Source: Sphagnum magellanicum
Taxonomy: Eukaryota > Streptophyta > Sphagnopsida > Sphagnales > Sphagnaceae
Reading direction: 5' to 3'
Length of the DNA stretch: 64,000 bases
Assembly (NCBI GenBank): GCA_021904315.1
Contig: CM038914.1
Coordinates: forward strand, 22,059,065-22,123,064
Position numbers and translations under genes: made by a program. This document shows positions 1-10,690 of this stretch, piece after piece (position 1 is the stretch's first letter; each line of letters begins with the position of its first letter). The notes under the pieces are model-generated. The model was given only the letters and a program-made list of their open reading frames with translations. It searched no databases and had not been told where the DNA came from.

Positions 1-590
1 AATAGAAGCACAGAGGTGCTTCCCTTTGGCCCCCTTTATAGTTTATATTAATAAGTTTTTTTGGGGGCACATCAAAGAGCCCGGTGAACCGGCACCCACA
101 CTGGTAAAAACCCTGACATTTTTTAGGATGCTTCTAACCCTGGTAAATATGGCATCCCTAATACTAAATAAGTACCCCCAGTTTATATGGTGACGAACAG
201 TTTTGGAAATAGAAATTTCATGCAGCCAATGGGAAGGCTCAGCATGCATGTTCTGTTTGGATGGACAGAGGACGAATGACGGGACGGATTCAGGGGAAAC
301 CGACCAAACGCACGGCTTTAAGGGAAGCTTCATTTGGTCGGGACCATCGGTCGGGACCATCGTTCGTTTACTATATAGGATTTGTGTGTGTACTTCCAAA
401 ATTTCCACGCTTTGTCTCAGTCAGTGGATCCAACATTTTTGTGCAGCACGTCGATTTTGCAGCATATCTGGAGGTAATCTTATAAAGCATATTTTTTAAT
501 CCAGGAGTAAGGAGGGCATTTTGTTTCCCCTAGTTTTATGCATCATTGCAGTAAAAAACCATTACCTTCACAAAATGTTTCTCAGTGCTC
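1..590. other. intergenic, moderately GC-rich segment without a supported gene
   Basis: No open frame here resembles a protein I know. The stretch 250-480 is richer in G, C and CpG than most of the window. It carries a 13-bp direct repeat, GGTCGGGACCATC, at 336-348 and 349-361, followed by a TATA-like CTATATAGG at 371-379. That arrangement could be an old promoter or the edge of a transposon LTR, but no downstream exon confirms it. Confidence 0.4.
371..379 (+). promoter_or_regulatory. TATA-like element downstream of a duplicated 13-bp motif
   Basis: CTATATAGG matches a plant TATA box and lies about 10 bp after the paired GGTCGGGACCATC motif, which is itself an imperfect palindrome. A pyrimidine-rich leader-like stretch follows. 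There is no recognisable coding exon within the next kilobase on this strand, so the promoter reading is weak. Confidence 0.2.
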
Positions 591-599
591 CTTAGAGTG

Positions 600-1010
600 C
601 ATGGTGGCTACATGTTTGCCAGAGTGAACTACCACCTGCCTGGGAACATTCTTTTTTTTTCCAGTGACGCCTCTTAGTGGCTATATCCAATGTGGCAAAT
701 GTTAAATTTGAACTCCCAAGGCCATTGAATCCAGGATGTTCTTTCCAATTGTGTTGTGTAGCCAAACTGGTGAATTGTCCATGCAAGAAGACTTAGCCAA
801 ATTTGGCCATAAACCAGGAATGAAAATAGAAAAATTTTAAAATCCTTTTATATTTTGACTACCTGCTGGAACCTATTGTGGAGATCTGGCAATTTAATCT
901 TTTCAAAATCTGGCGAATTTTAAATAATTTTTTTACAAAAGTCCTTCATATGTGTTGAAATCATATTTTTCAGTTTACAAAAATGGGAAATTTTGAGAAA
1001 CCACAAAAAA
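600..1010 (+). repeat. dispersed repeat, copy 1 (partner near 62.5 kb)
   Basis: The segment around 730-910, including the phrases CCAATTGTG and GTAGCCAAACTGG, recurs in the same orientation at about 62533-62705 with many substitutions. The later part (TTTTACAAAAGTCC, CATATGTG, GAAAT) also has a counterpart there. It is a diverged interspersed repeat of unknown class and I see no coding content in either copy. Confidence 0.5.
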
Positions 1011-1027
1011 CACAACAAAACCCAACG

Positions 1028-1075
<48 letters not shown>

Positions 1076-1080
1076 AAAAA
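1028..1080. repeat. poly(C)38 followed by poly(A)15
   Basis: An uninterrupted run of 38 C (1028-1065) passes directly into 15 A (1066-1080). Read on the minus strand this is a T-run followed by a G-run able to form G-quadruplexes. The length of such homopolymers is often uncertain in assemblies. A second C-run lies at 33487-33508. Confidence 0.9.
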
Positions 1081-1209
1081 CCACTGGCCTTGATATAGTC
1101 TTTAGAACGGAATAGTTATAATAATTAGAAGCAACAAAAGAAATTTTGAGGTTTCTACCATGGTACCAGCGTATGGTATGGTGCTGGGTTTACCTATGGC
1201 CACACATAT

Positions 1210-1452
1210 CTACCTCTCTACAACATACTTTTTTTCCACTCTGAATTTATTTGTTACAGCTGTCCACGTAGCTTCCTTCTCCCTCAAGCTACTAGAATCA
1301 TAGTCACCACCGTCAACAAGTAAAGATTCTTTCCCTGCAACATGTTCTCTGCAATAAAGCTCCATAGGGACACTGGGTGAAATCAGCAGACAGGAAACGT
1401 GTAAAAGAAGCATCGTGACAATAATAGAGCCTAGACGGAACCAGTCAAGCAT
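1210..1452 (-). CDS. possible first exon of a small secreted protein (uncertain)
   Basis: This frame begins with a true ATG at 1452-1450. Its first 27 or so residues look like a signal peptide: a short charged start, a hydrophobic core rich in I, V, L and M (residues 8-25), then Cys and Ser. The rest is hydrophilic. Near the end it contains GTATGT, a strong splice-donor match, so the coding sequence could leave this exon after about 75 residues. I found no following exon on the minus strand in 1-1200 and I do not recognise the family. It may be the isolated 5' end of a gene disrupted by the homopolymer and repeat to its left, or a chance frame. Confidence 0.25.
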   Translation of the reverse strand: MLDWFRLGSIIVTMLLLHVSCLLISPSVPMELYCREHVAGKESLLVDGGDYDSSSLREKEATWTAVTNKFRVEKKYVVER

Positions 1453-1890
1453 ATTTACTGATCAACGTTGAATAGCAAACTGTATCCTCGATGTTGAGAA
1501 GGAAATAGACTTGTGTCCAGGACAAATTAGTGATGGGGACCGGGATCAGCAAAGCGCGTACTCTGTCATCAGTGGTGGCACAATCCTTCTAAGAAGTTCA
1601 AGGGGAGGAGAAAACAAAGAAGAAAGATATGTGAGAAGAAGAGTTCAAGAAGAGGCGGGAGGATAAGTGGAGTAAGAGAAGAGTGTGGGAATTTCTGGGA
1701 GAAATTTAAGCAGAAAGGAATTGATATTCCGGGAGAGATAGCGGGAAAAATCAGGTTGTGCAAATGTGTTTTGTGATGGACACGCTTTTGAGAGGGCAAA
1801 GGACTTCTAGCAGGTTTTTGGAGAGCAGAAAGTGAAGAGGAAACATATAGAGGAGAGGAGTTAATGAATGGAATTTGACTAGTGGGAGGT
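1453..1890 (+). promoter_or_regulatory. presumed 5' flank and leader of the hydrolase-NBS-LRR gene
   Basis: The stretch 1600-1890 is strongly purine-rich on the + strand, as plant 5' leaders often are, and runs straight into the ATG at 1891. I see no clear TATA box and no other gene. The transcription start cannot be placed by eye. Confidence 0.35.
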
Positions 1891-4800
1891 ATGGAAAATT
1901 CATTCTCTCGCCGCAAGGGAAAAGGTGGGCAAACAAAAAAAAGAAAAGGAGATGTTATACCAATCCATGGTGTGATCAACACACCTTCGGTCTTTGGTGA
2001 AACTACTCCTTCCATCTATACAGGAGGCAACAATATGGTGAATCCTCTTGATTTTATGATTGAACTTGTTTTGCACAAGTCTTTTTCTTGGGCTTTCTGA
2101 AGCTACATGTTGAAATTTGATATTAGGTTATGAGCTTCCTTGTTGTATACCAATCATTTTGCTTGCTTTTCATTCCATCATTTAAATCGATCGATATGAA
2201 ATGAAGTGATATCAAAACAAACTCTTACATTTGGGATTCACTTTGCTATAACAAGTAGAATTGGTGAAAGGAAAATTTGTCAATTGGCATTGACTATGTT
2301 CACATATAGAATATATAAGGTTCGCAACTTTAAATGTAGATTGTGAGTAACTCTAAAATGGTCTATGTCCAACAACATAATTATTAAAGAAATCTCTTGT
2401 GATTGTGTCCCAATTGCTTAGGAATTGGAGCCCTTGGTGGTTAGAATTTGTAGAAAACATAGCAAAATGAAAATCAACCATATTAAATAGTTTTCATTAA
2501 AGAATCCAAAATTTTCAATTTTCAATTTTTATCATTAGTCCTTAAATTTATTGGCATATATGTCATTATAACATTATGTGATAATATTCAATTTTTGAAT
2601 TATATTTTGAAACTCACTTTGCATGTAAATCATCTTTTTTTGTGACTTTCTTTATTTTTTGAGAGGAAACTAACAAGCCCAAAAAATTGTAAACATGGTT
2701 GTAAAATCAAAAGTTAAATTTAAATGATGTTGCAAGATGAATATGTTATTGTTTAATTCATAGATTATTGTTTTGTTCTAGTTCACATTTTCAATTAATT
2801 ATATCAAATATCATGATTGTACACTCAATGAATCTTGCATTTCTCTAACTTTATGTATAATAAAATTATTTTCGAGACTTATTTGATGAATATTTTTTCA
2901 CATTTCTTTTTCTTTTCCTTTGCAGATATATCCAGTGCATGATTTAAATCCCGATTGCACTTCACAGAATCCGAATTTGACCATAATTTTTTTCCATGGG
3001 ATTGCTTATGGGATTAATGATGAATGGAAGGAAACATGGACAACACGATCCAATGATAGTAGACAAAAATGCATATGTTGGCCACAAATGTGGATCCCCA
3101 AGGACTTGAATGACAATGTTAGAATTTTGTCATTATCTTATGATTCTAATGTTGTGGCAAGTGTCCACAATGATGTGACTAATATTGGCAAGAACCTCGT
3201 TCAAAGCTTGGTTATAAATTCAAGGTGTGACTATCTCCCTATTTATGGACATCTTACTCCTTGCCATGTGTTTCAATTAAATATAATTGCTTGTGTTTTG
3301 ACATCTTTGAATAAATTGTTCATGTGGGGCATTACTGTGATACACACCAAAATTCAAACAGTATGGAACTTTCAAATTCATTGAGGAGAACATGAAATGG
3401 GGCTTTCATGTTAATTCTCATGTTGAAAATAAATCATTAACAAAATATGTGTTTTTGTTATCAAGCCATGGGAAACCAATTTGGTTGTAATGGCAATTTG
3501 TGATGGGAATTTTTTGAAGTTTCATATTTGGTAATCAAACTAAGCTTAAATACATGTATAATTTACAAAAATTGAATCCACTTTGTAATTATATTTAATT
3601 TCAAAAATTATATATCTTCTTATTTCCTCCATTCTAATATTTGAATATATATTTCAATGTAACACATAAAAAATGATTTATACATAAACACATGGAAGTA
3701 AATGCTTACATGCTTGTGCATAGTAACTTATTAACCCAAACATGGTTGGAACATTTTATAGGTAGATTAATGAAGACATGAAAAATGAAAACACCTATAA
3801 ACAAATTTGTTATTGACTTATGGCTCAGATTGTTTTATTAAATTTTGACAAATTGCACCAAATACAATATATGATGTTGTGATTTTCTGAACATGTGTAC
3901 ATTAACATATAAAATGTTATTGATGGATTTTGGTGCATTTTGTAGTTATCAAATGCTTTGGGACAAACCGGTGGCGATTGTTGCTTATAGTTTCGGAGGT
4001 CTTGTATTCAAAAGCTTAGTAGTTGAAGCCCACAAACATGTGTATCAAAGGCCAATGAATGATTTAGATTTTAAAGTACAAAAATATTGTGAATTGTTTT
4101 TGAACAATCTTAAAGGTGTGGTGTTTTATAGTGTACCACATGCTGGTGGTACTCGAAATCTATCAAAATATTTTGAATGGCAATGTCAACAAATTGCCAA
4201 AGATAAAACCCAATCATGTATTTTGAAAAATATGAAATCTTTCAACCCAATAATGGAACAACTTTCAGTGGACTTTAACAAAGCTATTTGCAAAGACCTC
4301 AACATTTATGCATTTGGTGAAGGATTACCTATTGACAAAAAATGGGTAAGATTTTCATTTAAACATATTGATTATCCAACTAAGTTCCATGGTTGAACAT
4401 TTTTTATGTTATAAAAACTTATGTTGGTTTGTTCAATAACTTTTGAATCTACAAACATTAGTTGTGAAATTGCCTTGGATTTTCCCTTTTTTGTTCAACT
4501 AAAATAAATTTTACACATGTACAGGGAATTTTGGTGCCAATGGCTTCAGCCATTCGATTGTCAAACAATAACAATTACAAAGTCGAAGACGCTAATCATT
4601 TGACAATTTGCAAGCCACCAACAAAAGACCATCCAAGCTATTCCATACTATTGGAACATTTGAAAAAATTTATGAAGGTAAATAGCATTGACTTTACCTC
4701 TTGGAATTTTGTATGTTCATATAATTTTATTATGACATTATATCATATCACGTAAATTGCATGCCATATTTGTTAAAGTTATACTATCCATTATTTAAAA

Positions 4801-7800
4801 TAACAAATTATTTGTTTATGAATTTTGACAGAAACAAAACACAAGACCTATGCCACCTTTGCCATGTTTTGAAGTGGCATTGGAAGATAAAGCAAACAAT
4901 ATAAATTGTTTGTTTCAAAAGGAATCTATTGTTGCATTACTTGGAATGGGTGGGATTGGGAAGACCACCTTGAGTAAAAAAGTGTATCATTTGTTCCACA
5001 ACCAATATGACAAATATAGCTTCTTGGAGGATGTGAAATCAAAAGACATCAACAATGTCAAAAAACAACTTCTACGTGATTTGTGTGATAAAGCATTACG
5101 TAAGGATGAAGACCTGAGTAAAGAAGACCTTGATCAAATCAAGCAATGTATGATATCAAAAAAAGTTTTGGTGGTTGTGGATGATGTTGGTAAGAAGGAG
5201 GACCTTGGAGCCTTGTTGCAACTTCTTGTTGATAAGGATGTCACTAATATGAATTGCAAGAACAAAATACTTGTAAATTGTCGAGATTGGCAAATCTTGA
5301 AATATCATGTAAAAGAGTCCGCAAAAATGGACATGGCATTGTTGGAGGAAGAACAAGCAAGGGAACTTTTCATGTTCCATGCATTCAAACATGCAGACCA
5401 TGTGACAAATGATATCAAAGAGATTTGTATGGAAATTATAAAAGCTTGTGAGGGGCTCCCTTTAAGCCTTGAAGTATTGGGTTCTTATTTGTGTGATATT
5501 TCAAATTTGGAAGTATGGAAAGATGCATTGCACACGTTGAAAAATGGGAAAAATATAACGGGGGGCTCTAAGGATGAAGTTCTTTGGACAACATTACGAA
5601 TTTCTTATGACAACTTGGATAAGGACCATCAAAACATGTTTTTGGATATTGCTTGTTTTTTAGTTGGTTTGAACGAAAGTACACTTTGTCGAGTGTATTG
5701 GAATGGAGATAATTCACGTGGCCTTAAGATTGGATTACAAAATTTGAAAGACAGATCTTTAATCAAATGGGCAAAAGATGGAGGCTTGTACTTGCATGAA
5801 CAATTACAAGACATGGGTCGAAATATTGCAATGGAAGTTACAATGAATCGATTTATATGGAAACCAAATATATATTGGCAAAATAATCAGGTTTGAACAT
5901 GTGTTAATTCAATCCTATGTTATATTCTTTTTGTCAAAATTCCAAATGAAACCAAAAGTCTTAAATTTAAAAGATTACATATTTATATCTTGAAAAAACA
6001 TGACATTGTAATGAAGTTTTATGTTTATTCATATTGACAATTATTTTTATTTTGTTGAATGTGATAGGTACCTGTGATGGAAAATTTAGAAGGCATCTCT
6101 TTGAAAAAATGTGAAAATTTGCCTTCATTATTCCAAAATGGATCAAAAGAATTTCACAACCTTAGGTTGCTTGACCTAACAAAAGCCTCACCAACTATGG
6201 TGGAAACTTTCATCCAAAGTCGAAATTTGAATAACCTTCGATGGTTATGTCTCCAAGATTGCATGATCCAAGAGTTGCCAAGTAATTTGTTTAAATGTTC
6301 TCGTTTACAAGTACTCCATTTGACAAATTGTGATTTTCTAGAAACTATTTTTGATTTTCCAACCTACAACCTTAATTTGTCAATAAATGTTGATATGAAA
6401 AAATTACCTATATCTATTAGCCTCCAAGAGCTTAGTCTATCGGGGTGTTCAAGGTTACAAAAATTACCTACATTTATTGGCCAATTGAATGCACTTCAAG
6501 AGCTTAATTTATTCGGGTGTTGGAGGTTACAAGAATTACCTACATCTATTGGCCAATTGCATGCACTCCAAAACCTTGATTTGAATCATTGTTCGAGCTT
6601 ACAAGAATTACCTATATCTATTGGCCAATTGCATGAACTCCAAAACCTTCATTTGGGGTGGTGTCAGAGTTTGCAAGAATTACCTACATCTATTGGCCAA
6701 TTGAATGCACTTCAAGAGCTTAATTTATTCGGGTGTTGGAGGTTACAAGAATTACCTACATCTCTTGGCCAACTGCATGCACTCCAAAGCCTTCATTTGA
6801 ATGGATGTTGGAGCTTGCAAGAATTACCTACATCTATTGGCCAATTGCATGCACTCCAAAACCTTCATTTGAATGATTGTTGGAAGTTGCAAGAATTACC
6901 TACATCTCTTGGCCAACTGCATGCACTCCAAAACCTTCATTTGAATGAATGTTCGAGCTTGCAAGAATTACCTACATCTATTGGCCAATTGCATGCACTC
7001 CAAAACCTTCATTTGAATGAATGTTCGAGCTTGCAAGAATTACCTACATCTATTGGCCAATTGCATGCACTCCAAAACCTTCATTTGGGGTGGTGTCGGA
7101 GGTTGCAAGAATTACCTACATCTATTGGCCAATTGCATGCACTCCAAAACCTTCATTTGAATGATTGTTTGAGCTTGCAAGAATTACCTACATCTATTAG
7201 CCAATTACATGCACTCCAAAACCTTCATTTGATCGGCTGTTCGAGCTTGCAAGAATTACCTACATCTATTGGCCAATTGTATGCACTCCAAAACCTTGAT
7301 TTGAATTATTGTTCGAGCTTGCAAGAATTACCTACATCTATTGGCCAATTGCATACATTCCAAAACCTTCATTTGAATGAATGTTCGAGCTTGCAAGAAT
7401 TACCTGCATTTATTGGCCAATTGCATGCACTCCAAAACCTTCATTTGGGGTGGTGTCGGAGGTTACAAGACTTACCTACATTTATTGGCCAATTGTATGC
7501 ACTCCAAAACCTTCATTTGAATGCTTGTTCCAGTTTGCAAGAATTACCTACATCTATTGGCCAATTGTATGCACTCCAAAATCTTCATTTGAATGGTTGT
7601 TTAAGCTTGCAAGAATTACCTACATCTATTGGCCAATTGCATGCACTCCAAAACCTTGATTTGAATGAATGTTCGAGCTTGCAAAAATTACCTACATCTA
7701 TTGGCCGATTGCATGCACTCCAAAACCTTCATTTGGGGTGGTGTCGAAGGTTACAAGAATTACCTACATCTATTGGCCAATTGCATGCACTCCAAAACCT

Positions 7801-8476
7801 TCATTTGAATGATTGTTCGAGCTTGCAAGAATTACCTACATCTATTGGCCAATTGCATGCACTCCAAAACTTTGATTTTAGGCGGTGTCGGAGGTTGCAA
7901 GAATTACCTACATCTATTGGCCAATTGCATGCACTCCAAAACCTTCATTTGGGGTGGTGTCGAAGGTTGCAAGAATTACCTACATCTATTGGCCAATTGC
8001 ATGCACTTCAAAACCTTCATTTGAATGATTGTTCGAGCTTGCAAGAATTACCTACATCTATTGGCCAATTGCATGCACTCCAAAACCTTCATTTGAATGG
8101 TTGTTTGAGCTTGCAAGAATTACCTACATCTATTGGCCAATTGCATGCACTCCAAAACCTTCATTTGAATTATTGTTCGAGCTTGCAAGAATTACCTACA
8201 TCTATTGATCAATTGCATGCACTCCAAAACCTTCATTTGGCGTGGTGTTGGAGCTTGCAAGAATTACCTACATCTATTGGCCAATTACATGCACTTCAAA
8301 ACCTCGATTTGAATGGTTGTTCGAGCTTGCAAGAATTACCTACATCTATTGGCCAATTGCAAGCACTCAAAAACCTTTATTTGAATGGTTGTTCAAGCTT
8401 GCAAGAATTACCTGCATCTATTGTCCAATTGTATGCATTCCAAAACCTTGATTTGAATTATTGTTTCAGCTTGTAA
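1891..8476 (+). CDS. alpha/beta-hydrolase NBS-LRR immune receptor (HNL class), six exons
   Basis: Proposed exons are 1891-2037, 2926-3224, 3946-4345, 4525-4677, 4832-5890 and 6068-8476. Every junction is GT-AG, the phases agree, and no internal stop occurs, giving about 1,488 residues. Residues 1-49 are a basic, charged leader. Residues 50-333 form a DUF676-like alpha/beta hydrolase, with FFHG near the start, the nucleophile elbow AYSFGG (Ser164) and a late histidine in DANHLT (His307). The NB-ARC domain follows: P-loop GMGGIGKTT (371-379), kinase-2 VLVVVDD (445-451), NCRDW (482-486), GLPL (541-544), FLDIACFL (603-610). The usual MHD is LHE (654-656). Residues 816-1487 are 28 LRRs of 24 residues. 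Hydrolase-headed NLRs are known from liverworts and other non-seed plants and are expected to be intracellular pathogen sensors. Exon 1 is the least certain; it was chosen because its phase-0 donor fits exon 2. The stop lies inside an LRR unit, so the protein may be shortened relative to its ancestor. Confidence 0.85.
6455..8470 (+). repeat. 28 perfect-length 72-bp LRR units (coding)
   Basis: The span is exactly 28 x 72 bp with no insertion or deletion. Each unit encodes 24 residues of the plant form LxxLPxxIxxLxxLxxLxLxxC. Most nucleotides are shared between units. Variation is concentrated in the residues around the conserved Cys (for example NDC, NEC, GWC, NYC, FGC), the exposed face of the LRR strand. 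Blocks such as an NEC unit followed by a GWC unit recur, suggesting unequal crossing-over of multi-unit blocks. The repetition also makes other frames look open; those are not genes. Confidence 0.95.
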
Positions 8477-9085
8477 GAATTACCTACATCTGTTGGCTAA
8501 TTGCATACACTCCAAAACCTTGATTTGAATTATTGTTCGAGCTTGCAAAAATTACCTACATCTATTAGCCAATTGCATGCATTTTAAAACCTTCATTTGA
8601 ATGGTTATTTGAGCTTGCAAGAATTACTTACATCTATTGGCCAATTGCATGCACTCCAAAACCTTTATTTGAATGATTGTTCGAGCTTGTAAGAATTAAT
8701 TACATCTATTGGCCAATTACATGCACTTAAAAAACTTTTATTATGGGGGTGTTTGAGCTTGCAAGAATTACCTACATCTATTGGTTAATTGCATGCACTC
8801 CAAAACGTTCATTTGGAGGAGTGTTCAAGCTTATAAAAATTACCTACATCTATTGGCCAATTGCATGCACTCCAAAACCTTTATTTACATGATTGTTCGA
8901 GGTTGCAAGAATTACCTACATTTATTGATGAATTGCATGCACTCCAAAACCTTCATTTGGAGGAATGTTCGAGCTTACAAGAATTACTTGTATCTATTTA
9001 TCAATTGCATACACTCAAAAATCTTTACTTGTGGGGGTGTTCAAACTTGTAAGAATTACTAACATTTATTGGCCAATTGCATGTA
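8471..9085 (+). pseudogene. decayed 3' continuation of the LRR array (units 29-37)
   Basis: The 72-bp register continues without a single indel: units begin at 8471, 8543, 8615, 8687, 8759, 8831, 8903, 8975 and 9047. The frame is broken only by TAA codons at 8474, 8498, 8585, 8690, 8786, 8834 and 9050. Each lies at a position where intact units have CAA (Gln). The first of these ends the receptor. The tail therefore once coded for at least eight more LRRs. Confidence 0.85.
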
Positions 9086-9088
9086 ATT

Positions 9089-9704
9089 GGCAATGTTCTT
9101 GGGTGACCACTAGGAATGTCACACCTTGATTTTCCTAGACCCAACAAATTTTGAAAAATCATAAGAATCACTTTAATGAACATTTTCATTAAAAAAATTT
9201 GAATACATTTATTAGATTCCATAGATTTTTGAAATCTCAATAATATAAAAAAATTGTGTATTTTAATGTTCCTAATCATTGCATTTAGAAAAAAATTCAA
9301 GAATGTAACACCCATTTTTTCCGTTAACTTTTTGGTTAGAAACACAAATTTGGAACATGATTTATGAATTTTTTTTCTAACGTAATTTGGAAGTCATTTT
9401 ATTTTTAGGTTTCTATTTGGCAATTAATTGATTAAATATATTTTTGTTATGAATTTCCAAAGTTGAAGTTGTCAAATTTTTAAAGGGCCATTTTGATTAT
9501 GAATATAATTTTTTAAAATTTTCAAATAAACTTCAAGCCATATATTAGTCCATGCAATTGATAAACATGAAAAAATGCTAATTTATAATTGTGAAAATAT
9601 TTAATGAAAAAGGCCTAGAAAAATGATTTGGTTTTTAGTTTTTTAACCATTCCTTGAGGTGGTTCCTAATGGTACCACCCAAGGATGGGTTTGCCCCAAT
9701 GTTC
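9089..9704. mobile_element. MITE-like inverted-repeat element inside the LRR array (about 0.6 kb)
   Basis: LRR sequence stops near 9090 and resumes at about 9705. Near the left edge is TTGGGTGACCACTAGGAA. The right edge carries an inverted, imperfect counterpart (TTCCTAATGGTACCACCCAA). The octamer CAATGTTC lies at 9091-9098 and again at 9697-9704, which would fit an 8-bp hAT-type target duplication. The outermost bases of the inverted repeats do not align cleanly, so the exact ends are uncertain. The interior is AT-rich and non-coding. Confidence 0.5.
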
Positions 9705-10690
9705 CAAAACCTTCATTTGAAAGAGTGTTTCAACTTGAAAGAATTATCTACATCTACTGGCTAATCGCATGCAATCTAAAAGCTTAATTTATCATGGTGT
9801 TCAAACTTACAATAATTACCTACATTTATTGGCCAATTGAATGCATTCCAAGAGCTTAATTTAGTGGTGCTCAAGCTTACAAAAATTACCTACATCTATT
9901 GACTAATTGAATGCACTCCAAAACCTTATTCTTTTGGGGTGTTGAAGCTTACAAGAATTACTTACATCTATTGGCCAATTGCATGCACTTCAAAACCTTG
10001 ATTTGAGGTGTTTAAAGTTACAAAAATTACCTACATTTATTGGCTAATTGATTACACTCAAAAACCTTCATTTGGGGAGGTGTTTCAAGTTACAATAATT
10101 ATTTACATCTATTGGCCAATTGAATGCACTTCAAAAGTTTATTCTTTCGGGATGTTCCAACTTGTAAAAATTACCTACATATTGGCTAATTGCATGCACT
10201 CCAAAACCTTCATTTGGGGGGGTGTTTGAAGTTACAAAAATTACCTACATCTATTGGCCAATTGATTGCACTCTAAAAGCTTAATTTATCAAAGTGATTT
10301 AATTTACAAAAATTATTTTGATCAATTGATTTCATTCCAAGAGTTTAATTTATTAAAAATGTTTTAATTTACAGGAATTACCTACATCTATTGGTCAATT
10401 GATTACATTACAAGAGTTTAATTTATCAAGGTGTTCTAGCTTACAAGAATAGCCTATATCTACAAGTCAATTGATTACACTACAAGAGTTTAATTAATCA
10501 TGGTGTTCTAATTTATAAGAATTACTTACATCTATTAACCAATCAAATGCACTTTGAAAACTTCATTTGTCAAAATGTTTGAACTTGCAAAAATTACCTA
10601 TGTATATTAATTAGTTGAATGCATTCTAAAGTTTCATTTGTGACTATGTTTGAACTTGCAATAATTACTTACGTCTATTATTGGAATAAC
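9705..10690 (+). repeat. highly diverged LRR-array segment (about 14 units)
   Basis: Signature words of the array (AAGAATTACCTACATCTATT, CCAATTG, CTTCATTTG) recur at roughly 72-bp steps, but now with indels and stops in every frame. It is more decayed than the 8.5-9.1 kb tail. No reading frame survives. Confidence 0.8.

Noticed and set aside
1569..2015. 148-codon minus-strand frame opposite the receptor leader and exon 1
   Set aside because: It is the complement of a purine-rich leader, giving a low-complexity Pro/Ser/Phe-rich translation without motifs.
7381..8451. Overlapping open frames in a second phase across the LRR array
   Set aside because: They arise because the 72-bp unit happens to lack stops in another frame. 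They recur with the repeat period and have no independent support.
8471..9085. Nuclear code in which TAA and TAG mean Gln, as in some ciliates
   Set aside because: The 28 coding units never use TAA, real genes here end at TAA or TGA, and other relics have stops at Trp (element A) and Arg (RPT3, TGA) sites. Directional C-to-T decay explains all of them.
6455..10690. Regularly spaced repeats that could suggest a CRISPR-like array
   Set aside because: The units are contiguous 72-bp LRR codons with no repeat-spacer structure, in a plant-type genome.
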